From Synechococcus sp. AG-673-A03 (GTDB lineage Bacteria > Cyanobacteriota > Cyanobacteriia > PCC-6307 > Cyanobiaceae): 36,274 nucleotides of DNA. Below the pieces are notes generated by a model. It had not been told where the DNA came from, made no database searches, and saw only the letters and a list, made by a program, of their open reading frames with translations. Both the position numbers and the translations under genes were made by a program. Location of the stretch: contig QCTE01000014.1 in assembly GCA_003211275.1 (NCBI GenBank), positions 1 through 36,274 on the forward strand, written 5' to 3'. This document shows positions 7,388-15,643 of the stretch, piece by piece; the first letter of the stretch is position 1; every line of letters starts with the position of its first letter.

Positions 7388-10300
7388 ATCAGCAGATCCG
7401 TCCGGTTTCCTCAGTTCAAGAGCCCATCGCGGTTTTGGGGATGGGCTGCCGCCTCCCTGGCGGGGTCGAGAGTCCTGAACAGTTCTGGCAACTGCTGGCT
7501 GAGGGACGGGAGGCGATCGCTGAGATCCCCTCAGATCGCTGGGATCTTCAGCGTCACCATGACCCTGATCCGCGTACGCCGTTGCACCAGCATGTGCGCC
7601 GAGCGGGCTTGGTGGATGGGATCGACCAGTTCGATCCAGCCTTGTTTGGCATTAGCGGCAGGGAAGCCCAATGCATGGACCCTCAGCAGCGCTTGTTGCT
7701 TGAGGTGTGTTGGAGGGCCATGGAGGCGGGTGCTCAGCCCCTGGAGCAGTTGCGTGGACGCTCAGTGGGAGTGTTCATGGGCATTTCCAGCGCGGATTAC
7801 CGAGCTCTGCTTTGGGCCTCTGAAAATCGATACCTCACGCCTGACAACGAACCGTTCATTCTCACCGGCAACACCGGTTCCATTGCTGCCAACAGGATTT
7901 CTTACGCCTTTGATTTCAAAGGGCCCAGCTTCACAGTTGATACGGCTTGTTCTTCGTCGTTAGTGGCTTTGCATCTGGCTTGCGAGAGCTTGAGGCGTGG
8001 TGAATCGGAACTGGCCTTGGCTGGCGGTGCTCAGGCGTTGATTCACCCCGCCATTCAGATGAGTTTCTGCAAAGCCGGTTTGCTGTCGCCCGATGGGCGT
8101 TGCCGCAGCTTTGATGCAGCCGCTGATGGTTATGTGCGTTCTGAAGGGGCGGGGGCTGTGCTGCTCAAGCCGTTGGCGGCGGCGTTGCGTGATGGTGATC
8201 CGATTGAAGCTGTGATTCGTGGCACGGCGGTGAATTCCGATGGACGTAGTAAAGGCCTGGCCGCACCCAGCAAAAAAGCTCAGATCGCTTGTGTTCAGGC
8301 CGCCTATCAGGGCTCTGGCTTGTCCCCGGCTTCAGCGCAATTGGTTGAAGCTCACGGCACAGGGACTCGCCAGGGGGATCCCATTGAACTCAGGGCCCTT
8401 GGAGCGGTGCTGGGGCAGGAGCGGCCAAGCACTGACCCCTGTTTGCTTGGCTCGGTGAAAACCAATGTGGGTCATTCGGAAACGGCCGCAGGCATTACGG
8501 GTTTTATCAAAGCCGTGTTGTGCCTCAGGCAGCGCATGGTGCCTGCCAGCCTCCATTACTCGCGGCCTAATCCCAGTGTTGATCTTCCTGCTCTAGGCCT
8601 GAAGGTTTCGACACAGCTGCAACCTTTCCCAAAACCTGACCAGGAGCTGGTGGTCAGTGTCAGCTCGTTTGGATTCGGTGGCACCAATTCTCATGCGGTT
8701 TTGAGCAGTGCTCCTGTTCAGCCCTCACAGCCCTCGATTTCGTCGTTGTCAGCGCCTTCATTACACCTGCTGTGGTTGAGCGCGCGCAACGAGGAAGCTC
8801 TTGATCTGCTTCGTGCACAAACAGCGGATTGGCTTGAGGCTCATGCAGCGGTCAGCTTGCAGGACCTCTGCGCCAGCATTCAGCTGCGACGCTCCCAATG
8901 CCCCCATGCGCTGGGGTTGATTGCGAGCAGTGCTGAGCACCTGGTACGCCAGTTGCGCGGGCAAGACCCTGCGGCGTGGACCGGTGTCGTTGCCTCGCGT
9001 GGAGCTGGGGGTTTGCCAGAGACCTTGAAAGATCTGAAACAGCAGACTCTTGCTGAGGGTGCCGTTGGTTTTGAGCAGCTCCAGAAGCTTGTTCAGGCTT
9101 TGGCTCAAGGAGCCCCAATGGATTGGTTGGCATGGCATCAAGGTGCCTCCTGGCATCAGCTGCGGCCGCCAGGTCATCCCTTTCTGCGTTCACGTTTTTG
9201 GTGGACGCCACGGGATCAGGGTCGAGACCAAGTCAAAGCCAGCCTTTGGTTGGATCACGTCGGCTTTGGCAGCAGTGTCACCGCTGAGCAGTCAGGTCTG
9301 GCTTTGCAGAAGTTGGACCTTCCAGGAGCGGCAGAGCACTGGCAGACCGAGTTGGATCCGGCTGATGCTCGCGACCTTCCGGACCATGCGTTGTGCGGCT
9401 ATCCCCTGTTTGCGGCAGCGGGTTATCTCGCCCTTTTCCTGGATTGGTTGAACGATCAACAACAGCCACTTCAATGTGCCGATCTCAATCTCGATCGTCC
9501 GCTGTGGCTCAACGCCGGTTCGGTACAGCTGCAGGCTGTACGCGACGGTGATGCGTTCAGCTTCCATGCCCGCTCCCCGCAGGCCGAAGACGGCGGCAGC
9601 TGGCAGCTCCATGGCCAGCTGCGGCTAACAACAGCTGCTGAACAACCCATTCAGCCCCTGCAGGCTTTGGCGTTTGACGATGGCGCCGAACTTGATATCA
9701 CCAATTTTTATCGCTCTTTAAAGAGTCTTGGGCTGGATTACGGCAGCTGCTACCGGGCGCTGGTTGCTTTGCAAGCGAACGTCAAGGGCGCCGAAGCACT
9801 GCTGCAGCGTCCGGAGGCGGCCCCTGATCGCAGCCTGATCGATGGTTGTTTTCAACTGGTGGCTGCGGTTCTTGCCCAAACGCACGCCGATGGCCAATTG
9901 CTACTCCCTGTAGGAGTGGAGCAGATGCAGATGTTGCGATGGCCTTTGCCTGACCAGCTGCGTTGTCGCTTACAAGTTCGTCCTGAAGATCACAGCCAGG
10001 GAGCTGAGGGCAGTCGCGCGCATGTGACCGCTGACTTGGATGTTCTCGATCTCTCTGGGGACTTCCTGGGAGCGATCCGTGGCTTGCAGTTCCGGCGCCT
10101 GACGCGAACTCTGCTGGAGTTGATGCTGCCTGAGGACTCTTCCAGACCTGCCGCGCAACTGCTGGAGGAGATTTGGCAACCCCTTGCGGCACATGCACTC
10201 AGCGACTGGAGCCCAGGAGCGGCTGAGCCCATCACCCTGATCGCGATGGGGCCATTGCCAGATGCCGTGAGGGAATGGAGCGCGCAGCAGGCAATCACGC

Positions 10301-13300
10301 CTTTTGAACTGGATTCACAGGCGGATCCACAATCGGTGACCGCAGCGCTGGTGCAACAACTCCAGGCGCTTCCCCTCAGTCAGCCGCGCCAGGTGCTGTT
10401 GTGGATGCCGGCTTTGGCCTCACCTGCTGCAAATGCGGTCCAGGCGGCAGTGCGTTCCCTGGCCCAGGACTGTTCGGCATGGCGTTGCAGCACGATCACA
10501 GCTTCGCCTTCTGCTCTGGCCGGTGGGCTGTCATCCGCTGAGTGGCAACAGCTTTTGGCTACCACCGCCGGTGATGCGGAGGTCCGCTGGTGTGGTTCTG
10601 ATCGCATTGAAACTCGCAGTCTCCAGCCCATTGATCAAGAGCGGTTTCGCATGCTCTCCGATGGAACTGGTCGACTTGAGGGGCTGCTGAAGTCGCCCTT
10701 GCCGCTAGCGCGTCTTCTGCCAGGAGAGCTGGAGTTGGCGGTGGAGGCCACCGGGCTTAACTTTCGCGATGTTCTCAACGCTTTGGGGCTTCTGCAAAGT
10801 CACAATCAATCCCTCGGGCTGAGAGCCAATGCTCAATTGCCTTTCGGTGGCGAAGCCGTCGGGCGGGTGGTCGCTGTCGGTCCAGGGGTGGATTCCTCGT
10901 TGGTGGGCCAGCGGATGCTTGCCGCGCTCACCCTGGGAAGCCTGGCAAGCCATGTGACTTGCAGGGCAATGCTCTGCGTGCCCTGGCCAGAAGAGTTGGA
11001 TCCCGTGCTGGGGGCGAGCCTTTCAACGGCCTATCTCACGGCAGAGCATGGGCTCGAGCAGCTGGCCCGGCTTCAAGCTGGGGAAATGGTTTTGATTCAT
11101 GCGGCTGCCGGTGGCGTTGGGCAGGCAGCTGTGCAGGTGGCCTTGCGCTGCGGTGCTCGCATCCTGGCCACCGCCAGTGAGGGCAAACAGGCTGGATTGC
11201 TGGAACAAGGAGTGGAAGCGGTCTTCGATTCCCGCTCCACGGATTTCGCTGATCAGGTGCTTAAGCACACCGAAGGCCGCGGCGTTGATGTGGTTCTGAA
11301 CAGCCTGAAAGGTGAGTGGGTGGATGCCAGTTTCCACGCGCTTGCGTCTGGCGGGCGCTTTGTGGAGCTTGGCAAGCTGGAGATCTGGGGCGACCAGCAG
11401 GTGCGCGAACGACGGCCTGACGTGAGCTATTTCCGCTTTGACCTGCTGGAAGTGGCAGCTCGCGACCCACAACCCTTGAGGCAGCGATTGCTGCGATTGG
11501 TGGCGGCTGCCCAGGACCAAACCCTGCCCGCGTTGCCGGTCTCAGCCTTTGCTGTGGAGCAGTGCAAGGACGCCTTCCGGCGAATGGCGCAGGGCAAGCA
11601 TGTGGGCAAGTTGGTGATCACCCTGCCCAGTCATGCCCCTCCTTGTGCCATTCGCACTGATGGCACCTATCTGGTGGTGGGTGCTTTTGGTGGGATCGGG
11701 CAACGTTTGCAGTCCTGGTTGCTGGATCGGGGAGCCCGCTCGTTGTTGTTGGTTGGTCGACGTCTGCCCGCACCAGGCTCGGAAACGGCTGAGTGGTTAG
11801 ACCGCCTCCGTTCTCAGGGTGTGCAGGTTGAGCCGCTCTGCTGGGACGACCTCCCTCAAGCACTCGCTGAATTGCCTCAGGGCCTGCCGCTGCGTGGCGT
11901 CTTTCATGCTGCTGGAGCGCTGAAAGATCAGCGCGTTGGGGAGATTGAACTCACCAGTCTCAATGCGGTGTTTGAGGCCAAGTTTGGCCCCCAGCAGCAA
12001 CTGGACAAGCTTCAAAAGCTGCAGCCAGCAGCTTTTCAACACCTCGACTTCCAGGTGATGTTCTCGTCCATCGCCGCGGCACTGGGTTCACCTGGCCAGT
12101 TGGTCTATGGCGCTGCCAATGGGGCTGTTGAATCCAGCTGCCGCAATGCGGACTCTGAGGGGCCAGTTCAGCTGGCGATTCAGTGGGGGCCTTGGGCTGG
12201 TTCGGGCATGGCTGCAGGGTTGGAGCGGCGCTTTGAATCCGTCGGTCTTCATCTTCTGGCGGAAGACGAAGCGATGTCGTCTCTCGAGTTATTGCTGCAG
12301 CGAGGCCGTAGCGGAGTGGTGACGGTGATGGCAGCCGATTGGCCGCGGCTCGTCAGTCAGGCCTTGCCCCGCCAGGCGGCTTGGTTCCGGTCCTTGATTC
12401 ATGAACTTCCGGGCCGATCAGAAGCCCAGGTTCGCGCTCAGTTGGAGGCCTTAGCAGCGGATCAGCGCAGGCCATGGCTGCTGTCGACGCTTCAACAACT
12501 TCTGGTGGGAGTGATGGAAGAACCGGAAGCGCAGCTCGATGCGCAAGCCAGCCTGTTTGATTTAGGGCTCGATTCGTTGATGGCGGCAGAGTTTGCTGCC
12601 GAAGTGCAGCAAGCATTGGGCTGGCGCCTTGATCTGGCTGCGTTCAGCGACGCCCCCTGCCTGGATGATCTGGCCAGCATGGCTCTCGAGCGCTTGTTGC
12701 CAGACGGCTCGGCAGCGGCACCGGAGGAATTGGATCTTGATCAGGAGGCTCAGCTGGACGAGAGTTGGTCATTGCCGGAGGGCCCATCCGTTGAGGCGCC
12801 TGGAGAACGGGTTCTGCTGACTGGCGCAAGCGGTTTCCTGGGCGCCTATCTCCTGGCGGGGCAACTCCGCCAATGGCCGGATTTGCGGGTTCGCTGTTTG
12901 GTGCGGGCAGCCTCTGAGCAGCAAGGCATGGAGCGATTGGAGCAGAACCTGCGCCGCTATGGGCTTTGGCAGCAGACCTGGCAAGACCGATTGGAGGTGG
13001 TTCTTGGTGATCTGGCCCAGCCTCGGTTGGGCTTGGATGCCGATCAGTTTGCTGCGCTTGGCAGGGGCATTGGCGGCATCCTCCACAACGGTGCCCAGTT
13101 GAGTCAGATGGCGAGCTATGCCCAATTGGCGGCCACCAATGTGGGCGGAACGCGCGAGCTTCTGCGTCTAGCAGCTGCGGACACACCAAAACGCTTCGCC
13201 TTGATCTCCAGCGTGGCGGTGTTTGAGGCCGATGCCTGCAGGGATCAGTTGATTCAGGAAGAGGATCCGCTTGAGGATTGGCAAGGTATCCAGCTCGGCT

Positions 13301-13911
13301 ATTCCCAAACCAAATGGGTCACGGACCGGATGGTGCGCTGCGCTTCAGCAGCCGGACTGCCTGTTTCGATCTACCGGCCCCCCTTGATTGCAGGTCCATC
13401 CTGTGGAAGTGCCTGGCATCAGGGAGACTTGCTGCAGCGCCTGCTTCAGGGCTGTTTGGCGTTAGGGGCTTCGCCTGATTTGGCCTGGGAATTGGATGTG
13501 GTGCCTGTTGATTACGTTGCTGATGCGGTGTCGGCTCTGGCCTGGAGTGATGAGGCCAAAGGGCGTGCTTTCCATCTTCAGCATCCCGAACCACTCCTAC
13601 TCACAACTCTATTGAGGCAACTCACCGATGGCATGGACGGTTGGCGCGTGTTGCCGATGCAGGAATGGATCGCTGAGATTGAGCGGAGTTCCGGCAATCC
13701 TCTCCAGCCTTTGCTGCCCTTCCTTCAGCAGAGCTGGGGCGACGACGGGCTGACCTATCCCGAGCGCAATTGCGTGGGTCAGCGGGCTCGCCCGAGTTGT
13801 GTCTTCACGGCTCAGGTGTTGGAGGCCCATGGCGTGCGCTGCCCCCCCTGGCATCAGTTGATTGGGCCCTGGGCTTCAGTGCTGCTTCAGCAGGAACAAA
13901 TGGCTCGCTGA
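7384..13911 (+). CDS. AT-less iterative-type polyketide synthase, KS-DH-ER-KR-ACP-thioester reductase
   Basis: A 2175-residue type I polyketide synthase. Domains in order: KS (about 13-440) with Cys189 in VDTACSSSLVAL, His324 in VEAHGTGT and His364 in NVGHSE; KS-AT linker (about 461-535); a roughly 40-residue gap where an AT of about 300 residues is expected; post-AT linker (578-607, PMDWLAWHQG...HPFLRSRFWW). Next come DH with His668 and Asp820, a structural region (about 930-1090), ER (about 1095-1415) with HAAAGGVGQAA, and KR (about 1425-1610) with GAFGGIG, Ser1561/1562 and Tyr1575. ACP follows with Ser1731 in FDLGLDSLM, then a terminal SDR-type thioester reductase (about 1805-2175) with TGASGFLG and YSQTKW (1973-1978). 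It should build a fully reduced chain and release it as aldehyde or alcohol. Malonyl loading must come in trans. Its stop overlaps the GT2 start (TGATG). Iterative action is inferred from the single complete reductive module. Confidence 0.92.
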   Translation: MNQQIRPVSSVQEPIAVLGMGCRLPGGVESPEQFWQLLAEGREAIAEIPSDRWDLQRHHDPDPRTPLHQHVRRAGLVDGIDQFDPALFGISGREAQCMDPQQRLLLEVCWRAMEAGAQPLEQLRGRSVGVFMGISSADYRALLWASENRYLTPDNEPFILTGNTGSIAANRISYAFDFKGPSFTVDTACSSSLVALHLACESLRRGESELALAGGAQALIHPAIQMSFCKAGLLSPDGRCRSFDAAADGYVRSEGAGAVLLKPLAAALRDGDPIEAVIRGTAVNSDGRSKGLAAPSKKAQIACVQAAYQGSGLSPASAQLVEAHGTGTRQGDPIELRALGAVLGQERPSTDPCLLGSVKTNVGHSETAAGITGFIKAVLCLRQRMVPASLHYSRPNPSVDLPALGLKVSTQLQPFPKPDQELVVSVSSFGFGGTNSHAVLSSAPVQPSQPSISSLSAPSLHLLWLSARNEEALDLLRAQTADWLEAHAAVSLQDLCASIQLRRSQCPHALGLIASSAEHLVRQLRGQDPAAWTGVVASRGAGGLPETLKDLKQQTLAEGAVGFEQLQKLVQALAQGAPMDWLAWHQGASWHQLRPPGHPFLRSRFWWTPRDQGRDQVKASLWLDHVGFGSSVTAEQSGLALQKLDLPGAAEHWQTELDPADARDLPDHALCGYPLFAAAGYLALFLDWLNDQQQPLQCADLNLDRPLWLNAGSVQLQAVRDGDAFSFHARSPQAEDGGSWQLHGQLRLTTAAEQPIQPLQALAFDDGAELDITNFYRSLKSLGLDYGSCYRALVALQANVKGAEALLQRPEAAPDRSLIDGCFQLVAAVLAQTHADGQLLLPVGVEQMQMLRWPLPDQLRCRLQVRPEDHSQGAEGSRAHVTADLDVLDLSGDFLGAIRGLQFRRLTRTLLELMLPEDSSRPAAQLLEEIWQPLAAHALSDWSPGAAEPITLIAMGPLPDAVREWSAQQAITPFELDSQADPQSVTAALVQQLQALPLSQPRQVLLWMPALASPAANAVQAAVRSLAQDCSAWRCSTITASPSALAGGLSSAEWQQLLATTAGDAEVRWCGSDRIETRSLQPIDQERFRMLSDGTGRLEGLLKSPLPLARLLPGELELAVEATGLNFRDVLNALGLLQSHNQSLGLRANAQLPFGGEAVGRVVAVGPGVDSSLVGQRMLAALTLGSLASHVTCRAMLCVPWPEELDPVLGASLSTAYLTAEHGLEQLARLQAGEMVLIHAAAGGVGQAAVQVALRCGARILATASEGKQAGLLEQGVEAVFDSRSTDFADQVLKHTEGRGVDVVLNSLKGEWVDASFHALASGGRFVELGKLEIWGDQQVRERRPDVSYFRFDLLEVAARDPQPLRQRLLRLVAAAQDQTLPALPVSAFAVEQCKDAFRRMAQGKHVGKLVITLPSHAPPCAIRTDGTYLVVGAFGGIGQRLQSWLLDRGARSLLLVGRRLPAPGSETAEWLDRLRSQGVQVEPLCWDDLPQALAELPQGLPLRGVFHAAGALKDQRVGEIELTSLNAVFEAKFGPQQQLDKLQKLQPAAFQHLDFQVMFSSIAAALGSPGQLVYGAANGAVESSCRNADSEGPVQLAIQWGPWAGSGMAAGLERRFESVGLHLLAEDEAMSSLELLLQRGRSGVVTVMAADWPRLVSQALPRQAAWFRSLIHELPGRSEAQVRAQLEALAADQRRPWLLSTLQQLLVGVMEEPEAQLDAQASLFDLGLDSLMAAEFAAEVQQALGWRLDLAAFSDAPCLDDLASMALERLLPDGSAAAPEELDLDQEAQLDESWSLPEGPSVEAPGERVLLTGASGFLGAYLLAGQLRQWPDLRVRCLVRAASEQQGMERLEQNLRRYGLWQQTWQDRLEVVLGDLAQPRLGLDADQFAALGRGIGGILHNGAQLSQMASYAQLAATNVGGTRELLRLAAADTPKRFALISSVAVFEADACRDQLIQEEDPLEDWQGIQLGYSQTKWVTDRMVRCASAAGLPVSIYRPPLIAGPSCGSAWHQGDLLQRLLQGCLALGASPDLAWELDVVPVDYVADAVSALAWSDEAKGRAFHLQHPEPLLLTTLLRQLTDGMDGWRVLPMQEWIAEIERSSGNPLQPLLPFLQQSWGDDGLTYPERNCVGQRARPSCVFTAQVLEAHGVRCPPWHQLIGPWASVLLQQEQMAR

Positions 13912-15089
13912 TGCCAGCCTCGTTGTTGCTGTTGGCCCTATGGCTTGGGCAAGCCCTGCTTGTCTTTGCCTTCAGCAAACGTTTGCGGGTTTTGCGTAGC
14001 GCGTCCGATTCAGCGGCTTGTGCTGACGCTGCTTGTCCTGATTTGGAAGTGGTGTTGTGTTTGCGGGGTGCCGATGCCTGCCTGCCGCGGTTGCTGGAGG
14101 CATTGGCTGCTCAGACCTATCCAGCCCCCTGGCGGTTGCAGGTGGTGGTGGACAGCGATCAGGATCCTGCCTGGGCCATGCTGAAGCCCTGGCGAGCTCG
14201 TGAAGATGCGGCCTGGGCTGAGTTGCGCTGCTGCACCCTGCTTGACCGCCCAGTGCAGGGTTCGTTGAAATGTGCGGCACTACGCCAGGCGTTTTCTCAG
14301 CTGCATCCCAGCAGCGCTTTGGTTGTGCTTTTGGATGCCGATATTCGTTTCCCAGCCAAGGGCCTGGAACGTTGTGCGCGCTCTTGCCTGCAACCAGGGG
14401 TGGGTGCCATCTCTGGAAATCGTTGGTTTCGTCCCCCTTCACCCAGCTTTGGAGCTCTTCATTGGAGCAGCTGGACGCGAGCCGTCTGGAATGCCGGTGC
14501 CGTGGTGCTGATGACCTTATTGCAGATTCCCTGGGGCGGCACCCTTTGCGTTCGCCGTGAGCTGGTGGATGCCGGTGATTGGAGCGAGCTGTTAAGGCGT
14601 GGTTTGTGTGAAGACACGGGTTTGCTCGGGCCATTGCGGCAGTTGGGATTGAGCTACCGCTTCGAACCAAGCCTGCTGATGGTCGATCCCGATCCAGCAC
14701 AGCCCTTGCTGCCGTTGGGCCGCTGGATCACCCGTCAACTGCTCACAGCTCGCCTGCACCACCCCGCTTGGCCACTGGTGGCCTTTCATGGTCTTGGCAG
14801 CGTGCTGCTGTTGGCGTTTGCTCTGTTTCAAGGTGCCTGGTTGGCCGTGCTGATCTATGAGCTGGGATGTGTGTGCCTGCTCTGCTGGATCCAACATCTG
14901 CTGCGCCCTCAGGACCCTGGTCGGGTTTGGGGCTGGCTTGTGGGACTACTCCCCGGGCAATTGCTGGATGGACTGGCCACCTTGTCGGCCTTGTGCACGC
15001 GCCATGTTTCATGGCGTGGTGTCGACTACGCCGTGCAGTTCAGGCCCTCGCGCGTGGTGCTCCGCAGGGATCGGGGTGTTGAGGCTTAG
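13911..15089 (+). CDS. Membrane glycosyltransferase, GT2 family (ceramide-glucosyltransferase-like)
   Basis: A 392-residue protein starting at ATG 13911, inside the PKS stop (TGATG). A longer in-frame reading from 13770 would overlap the PKS and lacks support. An N-terminal hydrophobic helix (about 4-22) is followed by a GT-A domain. The acceptor segment QGSLKCAALRQA is at 116-127, the metal-binding DAD at 142-144, PWGGTLCVRREL at 207-218 and CEDTG with the probable catalytic acid at 233-237. RWITRQLLTARL (271-282) sits where processive and ceramide-type enzymes carry a (Q/R)xxRW motif, but it does not match exactly. Two or three C-terminal helices follow (about 290-360). The layout resembles GT21/GT2 enzymes that glycosylate membrane lipids. 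A lipid alcohol from the PKS is the obvious candidate acceptor, by inference from coupling. Confidence 0.8.
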   Translation: MPASLLLLALWLGQALLVFAFSKRLRVLRSASDSAACADAACPDLEVVLCLRGADACLPRLLEALAAQTYPAPWRLQVVVDSDQDPAWAMLKPWRAREDAAWAELRCCTLLDRPVQGSLKCAALRQAFSQLHPSSALVVLLDADIRFPAKGLERCARSCLQPGVGAISGNRWFRPPSPSFGALHWSSWTRAVWNAGAVVLMTLLQIPWGGTLCVRRELVDAGDWSELLRRGLCEDTGLLGPLRQLGLSYRFEPSLLMVDPDPAQPLLPLGRWITRQLLTARLHHPAWPLVAFHGLGSVLLLAFALFQGAWLAVLIYELGCVCLLCWIQHLLRPQDPGRVWGWLVGLLPGQLLDGLATLSALCTRHVSWRGVDYAVQFRPSRVVLRRDRGVEA

Positions 15090-15643
15090 TTGTTGGCCTG
15101 CATCAGCCCACTGAGGCGTTGCATCGATTCACGCAAGCTGTTGCGAGTGAGTTCAGCGAAGACCGGTTGCAGCATGCCTGGCAGCTCTGGAACCAGAGTG
15201 ATGGTGTGGCGCAGATGGGTTCCCGATGGTGTTGGCGTGATCGTCCAGCTGCCATTGAGCTTGCGAATGCGATCGCCTTGAAGCATCTGAAAATTGATGG
15301 CCGTTTTTGGGCTTTCTTTCACGGCCAGGGTTGCGCTGATCGTCAAGCCAAAGGTGTAAGGCGCTTGGTAGGTCTGGCGCATGCGAATCAGATTGCCTTG
15401 ACGACTCAGTAGCTGCACCTTGCTGATGTCAGGCATCGCCTCTCCTGTGGCGACATAGTTCGTGAGCACTGTCCAGGCAAGCGCTTGTGACACGGGCAGT
15501 GTCATCTCAGCCGTACGGGTGTTGCCTGACTGCTGGATTTGAATTGTCGTTGCTTGCGCAGCGTCCGCTGGCGTTGCTGGTAGATGTGTCAGAACGATCC
15601 CCAGCCCGAGCAATGTTGATCGCAGGTGAAGCTGGATAGACAT
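15086..15643 (-). CDS. Secreted SRPBCC-fold protein embedded antisense in the PKS block
   Basis: A 185-residue protein starting at the ATG complementary to 15641-15643. An upstream in-frame start would add 19 residues but would place the signal peptide internally. The N-terminus (MSIQLHLRSTLLGLGIVL...ATPADAAQ) is a Sec-type signal peptide with probable cleavage after ADAA. The mature part fits the START/Bet v1-like SRPBCC ligand-binding fold: LPVSQALAWTVLTNYVA early, MPDISKVQLLSRQGN, and a long C-terminal helix ELTRNSLRESMQRLSGLMQ. Such proteins bind hydrophobic ligands or act as cyclases and lipid carriers. A periplasmic lipid-binding role for the cluster product is inference. Its stop overlaps the GT2 stop (15086-15089) and its start overlaps the hydrolase start within a CATG palindrome. 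Confidence 0.8.
   Translation of the reverse strand: MSIQLHLRSTLLGLGIVLTHLPATPADAAQATTIQIQQSGNTRTAEMTLPVSQALAWTVLTNYVATGEAMPDISKVQLLSRQGNLIRMRQTYQAPYTFGLTISATLAVKESPKTAINFQMLQGDRIRKLNGSWTITPTPSGTHLRHTITLVPELPGMLQPVFAELTRNSLRESMQRLSGLMQANN

Noticed and set aside
11023-11520. Minus-strand ORF opposite the PKS ER domain
   Set aside because: The plus strand here encodes an intact ER with cofactor motif; the reverse frame shows no domain.
13972-14700. Long minus-strand ORF opposite the GT2 gene (242 codons)
   Set aside because: It is an antisense shadow of a GC-rich gene; it is rich in Pro/Arg/His with no family motif.
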